A stretch of DNA of 64,000 bases from Prorocentrum cordatum (GCA_963575745.1 CAUYUJ010015844.1:76683-140682); one strand, 5' to 3'; numbered from the stretch's first letter, positions 10,947 to 19,690 are shown. Translations and numbers: made by a program. The notes: generated by a model from the letters alone, not told the origin.

Positions 10947-11396
10947 TTAATTCAGTGCCACTTGCCACGTGGCCTTGAGCCGTCTTCGGTCATCAGCGGA
11001 GAGATCATGGTTATGAATGTTGAGGTAGATATGGAGGTACTTCAAGCTGGGGTCGCGGATTCGCAGTTCGGCGACTCGGCCAGGGATGACCGCGGAGAAG
11101 TTGATCATCGGCTTGGTGTTGTCCTGGTCGCTGCAGGGGATGAACTTTGGGATGAGGAAGGCGACGCCGCCCGCCGCATTGGAGTCGGGGATGCCGCTGT
11201 GGTAGACGTCGTACTTTGCGCCCGTGGAGTTGATGAGGCTGTGAATCATCTGCGAGGTGCCGTGAGTCTCCTGAATGGCAAGGAGGGGTCGCTTGGCGAG
11301 GTAGGGCTTGAGGATGGAGAGTTTGGCGTCGCGCTTGACGATGTTCGAGTGCACCAGCGCCTGAGCGTTCCAGCTGACCACCGAGCACTCAGTCAT
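10947..11396 (-). CDS. LINE-1 ORF2, N-terminal endonuclease part (frameshifted)
   Basis: ATG at 11396, 149 codons, stop at 10947. It shows APE-like endonuclease signatures: SWNAQAL near residue 8, the catalytic Glu in IQETHG near 42, and the LNIHNH block near 130. The remainder of the domain (GDFK, SSIDRFF, SDH) continues in another frame from about 10955 down, so the stop is caused by a one-base difference near 10947-10960. That could be a true mutation, an assembly indel or, less likely, programmed frameshifting. The start lies 40 nt after the ORF1 stop, so ORF2 may be translated by reinitiation. Confidence 0.85.
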   Translation of the reverse strand: MTECSVVSWNAQALVHSNIVKRDAKLSILKPYLAKRPLLAIQETHGTSQMIHSLINSTGAKYDVYHSGIPDSNAAGGVAFLIPKFIPCSDQDNTKPMINFSAVIPGRVAELRIRDPSLKYLHIYLNIHNHDLSADDRRRLKATWQVALN

Positions 11397-11436
11397 AGAT
11401 GACGTGGTAGTCGCGCTCCATGGAGTCCACTTGCTG

Positions 11437-12426
11437 TTAAATCCACGACACTGATGTGGTTGCATCCGCGAAGGCAGCGGCAAGGGCGTCGGCGCACGAA
11501 GATCGCATCGCAGAGGTAAGGCCGACACCATCAGCAGCATCAGACCATTGAATCTTGGTCGCCATCTCAGGGCGGGAGCCCACTTGGATGCGGACGATGG
11601 GCACATTGTCGATGGAGAGGTAGCCATCGGCGCGGTGGATCTTGGGGTTGAGGTCCTGCTTGGCGTTGTTGACGATCCTTGCCAGCTTCTTGAGCTGGAT
11701 CTCCTGCCTGACGAGCTTGGGGCTCTTGTCTGCGCTGACGTAGCATGGGGCACCGCCGATCGTGAAAGTACGCCATTCCCGACCAATGCGCAGATGATGG
11801 TGAAGAGCTTGAGCACGTGGTACGGCGACGGCATCGGCTCCGAGTACAGTGATGGAGACCCGCTTGGCAGGAGCGGAGTTGCTGTAGCGAACCATAGACA
11901 CGTCGATATTGGCTGCCGAAAACCACTCGGCGATGGCCGACTTGAGAGATGCCTGTGTGATGTCCACAGTGGAGGCGATCCAAAAGGTGCCGATGTGTGG
12001 CGCCCTGTCCCACGAGCCGATGTTGCTGACGTCGAGCGGTGGAACTTGGGCTTCAGCATGAGCAATGGCAGTCTTGATCTTGTCCACCGCGTCGTTGAGG
12101 TTCTTGGACTCCACTTCAGAGGCGGAGATGCGCTGCTTGAGGGAGACGATGTCGTTCTCGACGTGGTCTTGGCGTTCGGTGAGCTTGGCAGTGATGTTAG
12201 TGATGTGCGTGATGAAGCTGGCTTGAGACGAAGCGGCAACTTTCTCTGCGGTAGCCTTGAATTGTTCAGCCGCGCCAGCAACTTGAATGGCCAGGTGTTT
12301 CTCGATCTCGGAGCGGAATAGTTCAAGTCTTTCCTTTTGTGCAGCATCTTGCCAGGGGTCTTTGTTGTTACGAGGGCTTCGTTCGCGACGATCACGAATG
12401 GTGGCGAGGTCGCTCGTCTCGGGCAT
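11437..12426 (-). CDS. LINE-1 ORF1 protein (coiled coil plus RNA-binding-like C-terminus)
   Basis: ATG at 12426 is the first ATG that opens this long frame; 329 residues, stop TAA at 11437. Residues about 20-125 are Ala/Glu/Lys/Leu-rich with heptad spacing, a likely trimerising coiled coil. Residues about 140-260 look like an RRM-type fold, ending in the block CYVSADKSPKLVRQEIQ followed by KIHRADGYLSIDNVPIVRI. A similar block (LFISEGQNLCRIRRD, then DRNSGV.....PLPRI) is found in LINE-2 ORF1, supporting a shared family. By analogy with L1 ORF1p it would bind the LINE RNA as a chaperone. The frame appears intact. Confidence 0.8.
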   Translation of the reverse strand: MPETSDLATIRDRRERSPRNNKDPWQDAAQKERLELFRSEIEKHLAIQVAGAAEQFKATAEKVAASSQASFITHITNITAKLTERQDHVENDIVSLKQRISASEVESKNLNDAVDKIKTAIAHAEAQVPPLDVSNIGSWDRAPHIGTFWIASTVDITQASLKSAIAEWFSAANIDVSMVRYSNSAPAKRVSITVLGADAVAVPRAQALHHHLRIGREWRTFTIGGAPCYVSADKSPKLVRQEIQLKKLARIVNNAKQDLNPKIHRADGYLSIDNVPIVRIQVGSRPEMATKIQWSDAADGVGLTSAMRSSCADALAAAFADATTSVSWI

Positions 12427-12611
12427 GTTGCGAGCACGCCGTAGACCACTGGGTCTGGATTCTCGAACGCCAATATGGAAGTGGCCGCGGCACCACAAAC
12501 AATCAATCCCGCGTGAATATGTAAGGAGAGCAAAAAAGCAATCCTGAGCTGGCCCTGGAACAAGGGTATGCCATGAAAGCCTCTTGGCGCTATGCCAAGC
12601 AACATTGGGAC

Positions 12612-12633
12612 CTTGAGCCAAAATGGCTACGGA
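12612..12633 (-). other. Intact dinoflagellate spliced leader (DinoSL) at the LINE-1 5' end
   Basis: The minus strand reads T-CCGTAGCCATTTTGGCTCAA-G, identical over all 22 nt to the DinoSL consensus (first base D = T). It directly abuts (TCC)n microsatellite upstream and the LINE-1 5' UTR (GTCCCAATG...) downstream. It is not an SL RNA gene: no GTA-type donor and no Sm-site-bearing intron follow. It is the cDNA copy of a trans-spliced mRNA 5' end. Confidence 0.95.
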
Positions 12634-12815
12634 GGAGGAGGAGGAGGAGGAGGAGGAGGAGGAGGAGGAGGGGGGGGCGGGAGGGAAGAGAGACACGAAA
12701 CGGCAGGGGGAGGAGGAGGAGGAGGAGGAGGAGGAGGAGGAGGAGGAGGAGGAGGAGGAGGAGGAGGAGGCGGAGGAGGCGGAGGAGGAGGAGGAGGAGG
12801 AGGAGGAGGTATGGG
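12634..12815. repeat. (GGA)n microsatellite at the LINE-1 5' junction
   Basis: GGA triplets with GGG/GCG interruptions, in the same phase and strand as the purine tract at the other end of LINE-1. Confidence 0.95.
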
Positions 12816-13369
12816 AGGGCAGCAGCATGAGCATGAGCACGAGCACGAGCACGGGGGGGGGGGCGTCCTCCGCTCCTGACCCCCGGGGCCCGCCCTCCAG
12901 GCCACGGGAGAGCACACCGACGGGCAGAAGAGCCGGGGCACGACGGCGCGGCCCCCGGGCAGGGGTCGAGGAGGGCTCCTGGGCTCGCTCTGTTGAATCT
13001 TTGGGTCACCTATCCCTGTCCCCAGTGGCGTGGCCTGGGCTCCACTGGCCGATTTCCCCCCCCCCTTGGGTGGGGAAGTAGGCTGTTCCCCTCGGGTTTC
13101 GAGGGGCTCCTGGGCTCCTGGGAAACTGTCTGACAGAGAAGTTGAGCTCTGCGATCGTGGAGGGGCAAGGGGGTCCGGCGGGTGCCGAAGCGAGAGCGCG
13201 GGGGCGCCGCTTCCCGACGAGCGAGGGCCTGCCGTGCTGGGCAGCGCATGGGTGGCGTCCGTCGTGGTGCGTCGCCCTGCTCGGAGAGGAGGCTGAAGCG
13301 GCGGGTAAAACACGCACGTGTTCGAGCTGGGGGGAGAGGAGAGCTAGTACTCGTGATGAGCAACAGTTC
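12816..13369. other. Spacer, no gene recognised
   Basis: GC-rich sequence with homopolymer G and C runs (12856-12865, 13057-13066). No coding exon is recognised between the SDHB 3' region and LINE-1. Confidence 0.5.
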
Positions 13370-13915
13370 AGAGGGGAGGGGAGGGGAGGGGATGGGGAGG
13401 GGAGTGGAGAGGGAGGGAGGGGAGGGGAGGGGAGGGGAGGGGAGGGGAGGGGAGGGGAGGGGAGGGGAGGGGAGGGGAGGGGTAGGGGAGGGAGGGGAGG
13501 GGAGGGGAGGGAGGGGGAGGGAGGGGAGGGGAGGGGAGGGAGGGGAGGGGAGGGAGGGGCGGGGAGGGGAGGGGAGGGGAGGGGAGGGGAGGGGAGGGGA
13601 GGGAGGGGAGGGAGGGGAGGGGAGGAAGAGGAAGAGGAGAGGAGATGAGAGGAGAGGGGAGGGAGAGGAGAGGGGAGGGGAGAGGAGGAGAGAGTAGAGA
13701 GGGTGAAAGGGAGAGAGGGAGAGAGGGAGAGAGGGAGAGAGGGAGAGAGGGAGAGAGGTAGAGAGGGAGGGAGGGAGAGAGAGAGAGGGAAAGGAAGAGG
13801 GATAAACAGAGAGAGAGAGATAGAGAGGGGGAGAAAGATGGAGAGGGAGCGAAAGAAAGAGAAAGAGAGAGGGAAACAAAAAAGAGAGAGAGAGAGAGAA
13901 ACAGAAAAGTGAATA
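13370..13915. repeat. (GGGGA)n and (GGGAGA)n purine satellite downstream of SDHB
   Basis: 13370-13625 is a (GGGGA)n pentamer array with G4-quadruplex potential. 13690-13790 is (GAGAGG)n, continuing to 13915 as GAGA-rich sequence. It lies just past the SDHB stop codon, so its pyrimidine complement would be in the SDHB 3' UTR or flank. Confidence 0.93.
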
Positions 13916-13956
13916 GAGGGAGGGGAAGAAGAGGAGGAGGTGCAGAAGAAGGGTCC

Positions 13957-14172
13957 TCACATGTACATCATGCCCGATTCCCGGCCCTTGTTCTTCACGA
14001 TCTGCTCGGTCATCATGCCCTTCCAGGCGTCCTTGTAGGTGTCCGCGACCTCCTCCTTGAGGTGCACGATGGCCTTGGCGGGGTCCAGGCCCTTGGGGCA
14101 GCAGTTCGTGCAGTTCATGATCCCATGGCAGCGGTAAAGCTTCATGGTGTCGTTCACCCACGCGAGGCGCTC
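13957..14172 (-). CDS. SDHB: SDHB exon 5 (C-terminus)
   Basis: Starts with codons for [21 protein letters not shown] and ends MMYM-stop (TGA, 13957-13959). It carries three of the cysteines that ligate the 3Fe-4S and 4Fe-4S clusters and CCPKGLDP. The acceptor is ...GGAGAG before GAGCGC, giving T-E-E-R-L across the junction. Confidence 0.9.
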   Translation of the reverse strand, partial: ERLAWVNDTMKLYRCHGIMNCTNCCPKGLDPAKAIVHLKEEVADTYKDAWKGMMTEQIVKNKGRESGMMYM

Positions 14173-17100
14173 CTCTCCGACGTGAGAAATCAGGATCCCG
14201 ACGGAACTGGGCCTTGGCCCCAGGAGCCTCCCCTGGCACGGCTTCTCATAGCTGCCGAGCCTGCTTGACGGCCCCTGACCCCTGGGAGGCCGCGTTCCCT
14301 CGCATGCCCCCGGGGAGCCCCCAGCACAAGAGAAGAATCGGAGGCCTAGAGGTTGACACCTCCCAGGTGATCGACCTCGGCGATGGTGGTAATGTTTGGG
14401 CGTCCTAGGTGGCCGAAAGATTACCACCAATACCGAAATCGAGGATCATCTTCCCCCTGTGGAGGCAAAACCCCTGTGCTGGTGTTGGCTTCCATTCCCA
14501 AGACCCCCTCAAAAAAGAAGAACCGCTTTCCCTCTCGGGTTCCCGGGAGGGTTCCTGAGGTCTCGGGAGGTCCCCTTGCAGATCCCAGCTGAGGTCCCCA
14601 GCCGTCCCTGGAGGTTACCAGATCTCCTGACGCCTGGAGATGCCAGAAACAGCCAAAAAGCTGCATCATCGAGCATCGACCCTCGATGCTACAAAACCTC
14701 GCTTCTCCGTGGAGACTCCTCCGTGAACTGGTCACGGGAGTCCGCGATCCAGCGGTAGGCCTGCATCAGCACCGCTGGCCCCAAGTAGTACTCAGGGTTC
14801 CACCAGTAGGACGGGCAGGACGTCATGCAGCAGGCGCACAGGATGCACTCGTACATGCCGTCCAGCTTGGCACGGTCCTCCCTGCTCTGGAAGTACTCCT
14901 TCTCCCCCTTGGCCTTCGTGTCCTTGCGCTTGAGCCAGGGCTCGATCGACTTGTACTGGTTGTAGAAATTGGTGAGGTCGGGCACGAGGTCCTTCACGAC
15001 GTACGTGTGAGGCAGGGGCTGGATCTCGATGGGCGCCGGGCCGGGCTCGATGTACAGGAGGCACGCGAGGCCGTTCTTGCCGTTGATGTTCATGGCGCAT
15101 GAGCCGCAGATGCCCTCGCGGCAGGAGCGGCGGAACGTGAGGGTCGGGTCGACCTCGTCCTTGACCTTGATCAGGGCATCCAGGATCATGGGGCCGCAGC
15201 TCTGCAGGTCGACGGGTGTGGCAGGGGCTCGGGGCGCTGCGCGCAGAGACGCGGGGGGGGGGCAGCCGCGCGCCGCCGAGGGGAACCCATCCGCGTGCTG
15301 CCGCCGAGGAAGCGCCGGGCTCTCGCACGACCGCGGCGGAGCAGCACGCTGACGGGCTCCCCACGCTGGCGTGTCACTGGTGCTCTCTCCCCCTCCCGAA
15401 GACAGCCCCTGGAGGCAAGCAGCCCCGGCCGCTATCGGCAGGCCCCACAGGGAAGTTCAGCAGGGGCAGTCCAAACGCCTCGGCCACAGGGCGCAGAGCG
15501 CCCCTGGGGGGCGGGGCGGGGGCGCCGCCAATAGAGGCGGGCACGACTGCCGAGACCGCCGCTCTGGGCCACCCTGCAGGGTCTTGCTGAGGGCTGGGCT
15601 GGATTGCCTCTCGGGGGCCGCCCGCGCGCGCTGAGCCCGGAGCCCCGCCACGATGGTGTACTCCTGCAGGAACGGCTTGGCCTGCGTGTCTGGGTCGTAC
15701 CTGGAGGAGAACGAAGCGAGGACCACGGCCAGGGCTGGGCGCGGAGCCGTCGGTGTCGATCCTGGCCACCGTCCATGTCTCGGCCATCGTCGATTCGCAG
15801 GTCATCCCCACGACTCGACGACAGCGGGCACGGGCCATGACCGAGATCGGCCTCCGTCGACCCTGGGGTTCCAAGCCGGTGCGGTGACGGACCGCGCGGT
15901 GACCTCGCAACACCGCTGGACCCCACCCGCACGGCCCGTCACCGCACGGCTGTGAAACCCTGGAGGCCCCAGTCGCCCGAGACGTCCTCCGATCCCCAAG
16001 CCCGTGCTGTGGCCCCGAACCCCCACTGGCCCCCCGCACGGCGCGGTCACCGCACCGTTTCTGGGAGCTCCCGACCGACAACGGGGGAGCCTGCTGGTAC
16101 CGATGCCGCCACTCCCCGGAGCTCTCGTGGGGTGCCGGCCAGAACTTCGAGACGAGTCCAGCCGTAGCGATGAGGGCTTCCCCAGGAGGCCCCAAGAGGC
16201 GAAACCGAGGCAAGGGTAGCGGCAGCGGTAATCGGCGGCGGGCGAGGGGGGGAAGTGAGAAGGAGAAGGCCTTCTCGGAAGGCGGCGGGACTTCTCCGAA
16301 TCTCTCGCGCCTTCGGAAAGGTTTTGTGTCTTCGGGGAAGGCTCAGAGACTTCTCAGAAGGCCGGGGGACGTTCAAGACCTCTGAAAAGGCCCGCCCTTC
16401 TGACTTCCCCCCAGGCGCGCTGCCGACATTAGGATATCTCGGAATGCTCTGCGGAAGCCTTGGAGGCATTGAAATGTTCTGGGGAGGAAGCTTCAGGCGA
16501 TCTTGAGTCCAGTCTTTCGATGGAGCGGGTCTCAGATCTAGCAGTAGCGTTGCATGTGTGTTGCGTTGCGTGGTTGTTTTTGTTGGAGGTCCGCGCAGAT
16601 GTCTTGGGTCGGCGATAGGATCCCCTGGCAGCGTCTCCAGCGCCGTCGCTGACGCGCTCCGCGCGCCAGGGAAGGGGGTACAGCGCCGATCCAAGGAAAC
16701 CGCGCGGAGAAAGCTCGCGCTGGAGCCCGTCCCCCCTTGAATGCGTTGCATGGCTGTTGCGTTGCATTGGGGTCGCTCGCCGCCGAGATCATCACCTTCG
16801 GGAATCTTCTGACCCAGGTCAATCCAGACCCGGGCCAGTCAGGCTTGCAGAATCCTGCAAGATCCTGCACCCAAACCCGGGGCAAGGCGAAGGATCCTGC
16901 AAAATCCTGCAGGATCCTGCACCCGAGCCGGCGTCCGTGCGACCCTGGCCCTGCCGGATCCTGCGAGATCGGGCGCTCTGGCTGACCCCCGCCTGCATTG
17001 ACCCCCGCCTCTCGTGCCCAGACACCTCCCCTCCTCTTCCTCCTCCTCCTCCTCCTCCTCCTCCTCCTCCTCCTTCTCCTCCTCCTCCTCCTCTTCCTCC

Positions 17101-17325
17101 TCCTCCTCCTCCTCCACCTCCTCCACCTCCTCCTAGTATTGTTATTAATAGTATTATTAGTATTAATACTATCATGTTTTATTATTATTAATATTAGTAT
17201 TGTTGTTGATATTACCATTATTCTTAGCAAGATTATTATAAGTATTCGTCTTATTATTATGATTATTATTCTGACTGGTCTTATTATTAGTAGTAGTAGT
17301 AGCAGTAGTAGTCGTAGCAGTGTAA

Positions 17326-17381
<56 letters not shown>

Positions 17382-17499
17382 ATAGTAGTAGTAGTAGTAG
17401 TCGTAGTCGTAGTAGTCGTAGTAGTAGTAGTAGTAGCAGTAGTAGTAGCAGTAGTAGTAGTAGCAGTAGTAGTAGTAGTAGTCTTAGTAGTAGTAGTAC

Positions 17500-17532
<33 letters not shown>

Positions 17533-17544
17533 GAGTAGGAGTAG

Positions 17545-17589
<45 letters not shown>

Positions 17590-18267
17590 TAGTAGTAGTA
17601 TCATTAGTAGGTTTATTATTAGTTCTCTTCTTAGCATTCTTATTCGTAATAATCAAAGTATTCGTAATAGTCTTCTCAATACTACTATTAGTATTAGCAT
17701 TAATATAATTATCAGTATGCTTATTAATAGTATCCATCAATATTACTCTTCTTCTTAATCTTAATATTATTATTCTAATTAGTATTACTATCAGTACTCT
17801 TCGTATTACTACTATTATTATGATTATTCTTATTACTATTGACATTATTATTTGTATTATTATTCTCCTTATTATTATTATTCCTCCTCCTCCTCCTCCT
17901 CCTCCTCCTCCTCCTCCTCCCGAGCACCGGTAGATCGCAAACTTCTGCGGGGACGCCATCTCGGAGAAGCCGCGGGCGGCCGGGGCCGACGCGGCCCTCG
18001 CCAGCGCCAGCGCGGGCGGCCTGCCGGCCGCCGGCCGCAGGGCCTCGGATTGGATCGGGCATGTCCTCCTACAGGCGGAATTTCGAGGACACACAAAATA
18101 ATCAAACAATAAACACAAAATATTCAAAAGAAAATCACAAAACCTTTATATATACATATATATAACAAAGCACAAACAAAGCAGAAACATGATTTTACTA
18201 TTCTTGAATACTCCTCCTGTAGAGGGACATGCCCAGCTCAAGCCTTGGACAGCGTGCGGGCGAGCAT
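13957..18267 (-). CDS. SDHB: Succinate dehydrogenase iron-sulfur subunit, five-exon gene
   Basis: Encodes the complex II subunit that passes electrons from SDHA-bound FAD through 2Fe-2S, 4Fe-4S and 3Fe-4S centres to ubiquinone in the mitochondrial inner membrane. Proposed exons: 18267-18244, 18043-17928, 15700-~15652, ~15213-14719, 14172-13957; about 300 residues, close to the ~280 usual. The N-terminus (MLARTLSK, then an Ala/Arg-rich stretch ending PAARGFSE) is a credible mitochondrial presequence. KFAIYR joins [10 protein letters not shown] in perfect phase across intron 2. All cluster cysteines are present (CREGICGSC with a later Cys; CILCACC; CPSYWW; YRCH, MNC, CCPKG). Donors are GC (intron 1), GT (intron 2) and apparently GA (intron 4). 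The junction of exons 3 and 4 is not resolved. The N-terminal exons are inferred from phase and motif. Confidence 0.88.
14173..14718 (-). other. SDHB intron 4 with internal inverted repeat
   Basis: 546-bp intron, GA..AG, with GGAG-like sequence at both exon junctions. It contains a foldback: 14375-14393 (CCTCGGCGATGGTGGTAAT) pairs with 14420-14444 (ATTACCACCA..CCGAAATCGAGG). Such internal stems are common in transposon-derived introns. Confidence 0.55.
14719..15213 (-). CDS. SDHB: SDHB exon 4 (2Fe-2S domain and first 4Fe-4S/3Fe-4S cysteines)
   Basis: Reads [20 protein letters not shown], then [58 protein letters not shown] and [19 protein letters not shown]. Very high similarity to SDHB of other eukaryotes. 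The 3' end is set by joining FTE to ERLAW of exon 5, which implies a GA donor (GAGTCT). The 5' end lies somewhere in 15195-15213: no AG sits directly before the expected V-D-L, so the exact acceptor is unclear. Confidence 0.92.
15652..15700 (-). CDS. SDHB: SDHB exon 3 (short N-terminal exon)
   Basis: After acceptor TCTCCTCCAG the exon reads G-TAC-GAC..., giving [16 protein letters not shown]. The single leading G completes the CG left by exon 2 to Arg (FAIYR-YDPD), a strong phase match. A GT donor after ATC (15652) or a GC donor a few bases later are both possible. Confidence 0.8.
16130..16587. other. SDHB intron 2 portion: dispersed block and GAAGGC cluster
   Basis: 16135-16240 resembles 3855-3970 ('GACGAGTCCAGCCGTAGCGA', 'GGTAGCGG'). 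16255-16390 holds clustered CTTCTCGGAAGG-type half-palindromes, also seen at 22270-22385, 31470-31555 and 43840-43990. No coding sequence is recognised. Confidence 0.5.
16588..16712. repeat. Foldback element with TCCGCGCGGA-like ends, copy A
   Basis: Left end 'GAGGTCCGCGCAGATGTCTT', right end 'GATCCAAGGAAACCGCGCGG', with an internal 'GCGCGCCAGGGAAGGGGG' that matches the reverse complement of the centre of copies at 21061, 30691 and 41236. Imperfect direct repeats of GTTGCGTTGC lie on both sides (16555-16570 and 16742-16770) and may be target-site related. Confidence 0.6.
16840..16990. repeat. GATCCTGCA short tandem/dispersed motif
   Basis: The nonamer GATCCTGCA or close forms occurs about eight times in 150 bp with irregular spacing. 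It lies within SDHB intron 2. Confidence 0.7.
17036..17927. repeat. Microsatellite cluster in SDHB intron 2
   Basis: (CTC)n at 17036-17135, AT-rich ATTATTA sequence at 17135-17280, (TAG)n at 17280-17605, AT-rich at 17605-17880, then (CTC)n at 17881-17920 touching the exon 2 donor. Confidence 0.93.
17928..18043 (-). CDS. SDHB: SDHB exon 2 (presequence and start of mature protein)
   Basis: Reads [20 protein letters not shown] then [23 protein letters not shown] is a plausible processing site. It ends CG followed by donor GTGCTCGG, and the intron turns at once into (GGA/TCC)n microsatellite. An alternative is translation starting at the internal ATG of MASPQ, which would drop the presequence. 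Confidence 0.72.
18044..18243 (-). mobile_element. Introner-like element forming SDHB intron 1
   Basis: 200 bp, starts GC and ends AG on the sense strand. The subterminal sequences GGGCATGTCCCTCTACAGGA and, at the other end, TCCGCCTGTAGGAGGACATG form an inverted repeat of about 20 bp. The interior is AT-rich with TTTATATATACATATATATA. The same ends and AT-rich interior occur in a second copy at 22874-23070. The exon sides share AG/GC at the cut (CCAAG-GC, CGAG-GC), as expected if a short target duplication supplies a splice site. Known parallel: inverted-repeat introners of dinoflagellates and their relatives. Confidence 0.72.
18244..18267 (-). CDS. SDHB: SDHB exon 1 (initiator Met, 8 codons)
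   Basis: ATG CTC GCC CGC ACG CTG TCC AAG, followed by GCTTGAGC at the intron start. Splicing out 18243-18044 keeps the frame and yields [15 protein letters not shown], a typical mitochondrial presequence start. Inferred from frame, presequence character and the inverted-repeat intron; transcript evidence is not available here. Confidence 0.6.
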
Positions 18268-18584
18268 GGCGATGGCAGCACCGGCGCGGGGGACCCGTGG
18301 GGCGAGCGAAGGTACGCTGCTCGGGCCGAGGCGCCTCGGCGCACGCGCGCGCGGAGGTGCCTAACCGGCGACGCACCGAGGCGCGGGGAGGGGCGGGCCG
18401 TGAGGGGAGGGCAGCTGTTGGGCGGCAGCTTATGAGCCTGGCCAGCGCAAAAAGAGAACTGGGGCCGTAAGAGTGACAGGAAAGCGAAGCATTGGCTCCG
18501 CTCACCCCCCCTCTGCTCAAAGTTGACCCTGGGCATTCGGGAGCACAGACTCGAAAGGACAAAAGAAGGGAAACCTTGCGGGCC
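18268..18584. other. SDHB upstream region, no second gene recognised
   Basis: GC-rich sequence before the proposed SDHB start. It probably holds the trans-splice acceptor and promoter of SDHB, but I cannot identify either. Confidence 0.4.
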
Positions 18585-18790
18585 ATCGGCGCTTACCGAC
18601 GCTAATCGACGCTGGATCGACGCTGAGTCGGCGCTTCCCCATCGGCTATCTCACGCCCCTCGACGCTGAGTCGGCGCTCTCTCCATCGGTTATGTCACGC
18701 TAGCGCACGCTAGTGCACTCTACACACGGTTCCCCGACCACATACAAAGGCTCCCATGATTTGCAACCGAGCAACTGTACACCGGCACCA
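18585..18790 (+). repeat. Dispersed 'TCGACGC' repeat, copy 1
   Basis: Repeated GACGCTGAGTCGGCGCT blocks, then 'GTGCACTCTACA' and 'CCCATGATTTGC'. The same order (GACGC blocks, TCGGCGCTTCC, ATGCACTCTGA, CCCATGATTTGC) occurs at 41400-41570 on the same strand. Confidence 0.65.
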
Positions 18791-19254
18791 GCTCCTTCTT
18801 GGCCGGGCCCAAGCTCGACCCCAGGTCGGTGTGTGCGTGTATGTCTGCGTGTGATGTGCGCCTCTCCGCGCGAGCCTCTGCCTTCCTCCTCGCTCTTCAC
18901 GCCTCCTCGAGACCCTCGCTCTTCGCTCCTCCCTTCTCAGCTCCTTCCCTGGTTCGGATCAATATCGAATCGAGAACTCGGATCAAGTCGGAATGCGCAT
19001 CGGATCAGGTTGCATCGGCAAAGACCGAAATCGAATCGGATCGGCTGCACCAAGATGCACAACACTGCCTTGCGAGCATCGGGCCGCATCGGACCGCCAG
19101 GACGGCGAGCTCGAACCGGATCGCGCCGGGCGAACTCGACATCGAATCGCATCGAGCGAATCAAAATGGGCCCTGCTCTGGCGGTTCCCTCATGAGCTTT
19201 TCTTGCTGGAAGCAGATCATCTCAAATTGGCAGCGATGGGACGAGACAAGGAGG
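18791..19254. other. Spacer with ATCGAATCGGA-type short repeats
   Basis: 18950-19165 contains many ATCGGATC/ATCGAATCG blocks every 8-15 bp, probably a decayed short-period repeat. No gene is recognised. Confidence 0.5.
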
Positions 19255-19509
19255 AGGGAGGAAGAGGAGGAGGAGGAGGAGGAGGGCGAGAGGAGGAGGA
19301 GGAGGAGGAGGAGGAGGAGGAGGAAGGACGAGGGAGGAGGAGGATCCCTGTTCAGGCCGCAGGTGGCCACGGGTGGCGGGGTAGCCAGTGACGGCTTCAC
19401 GCATGGGACAAGTTCTGCACACCCCTCCGCACTGCCTGCTCACTACTCCCTCGTCCCCCTTCCCACCAGCATCCTCCGTGGACTCCCTCACTACCCCTCC
19501 CTTATCATC

Positions 19510-19589
<80 letters not shown>

Positions 19590-19619
19590 TATCATCATCA
19601 CCATTATCACCACTATCAC

Positions 19620-19666
<47 letters not shown>

Positions 19667-19690
19667 GCATCATCATCACCATCATCTCCA
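19255..19690. repeat. (GGA)n and (CAT)n microsatellites
   Basis: (GGA)n at 19255-19345 and (CAT)n at 19507-19690, separated by about 160 bp of GC-rich sequence. Confidence 0.93.

Larger units (their letters stand above)
6984..12633 (-). mobile_element. LINE-1: near-full-length non-LTR retrotransposon starting at a spliced leader
   Basis: Read on the minus strand, the element begins with an exact DinoSL (12633-12612). Then come a 185-nt 5' UTR, ORF1 (12426-11437), a 40-nt gap, ORF2 endonuclease (11396-10947) and, after a frameshift, the rest of ORF2 (to 7014). About 30 nt of 3' UTR follow before CTC/TCC microsatellite. The order ORF1, apurinic-type endonuclease, reverse transcriptase, C-terminal Cys/His motif is typical of L1-like LINEs. 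One frameshift in about 5.6 kb marks a fairly young copy. Full length plus the leader means the template was a trans-spliced mRNA. No target-site duplication can be seen because both flanks are microsatellite. Confidence 0.9.

Noticed and set aside
11548-12321. Plus-strand open frame of 257 codons inside LINE-1
   Set aside because: It is antisense to ORF1, which has clear coiled-coil and RNA-binding-like features. Open antisense frames are common in such G/C-ending codon sequence. Long plus-strand frames across ORF2 are rejected for the same reason.
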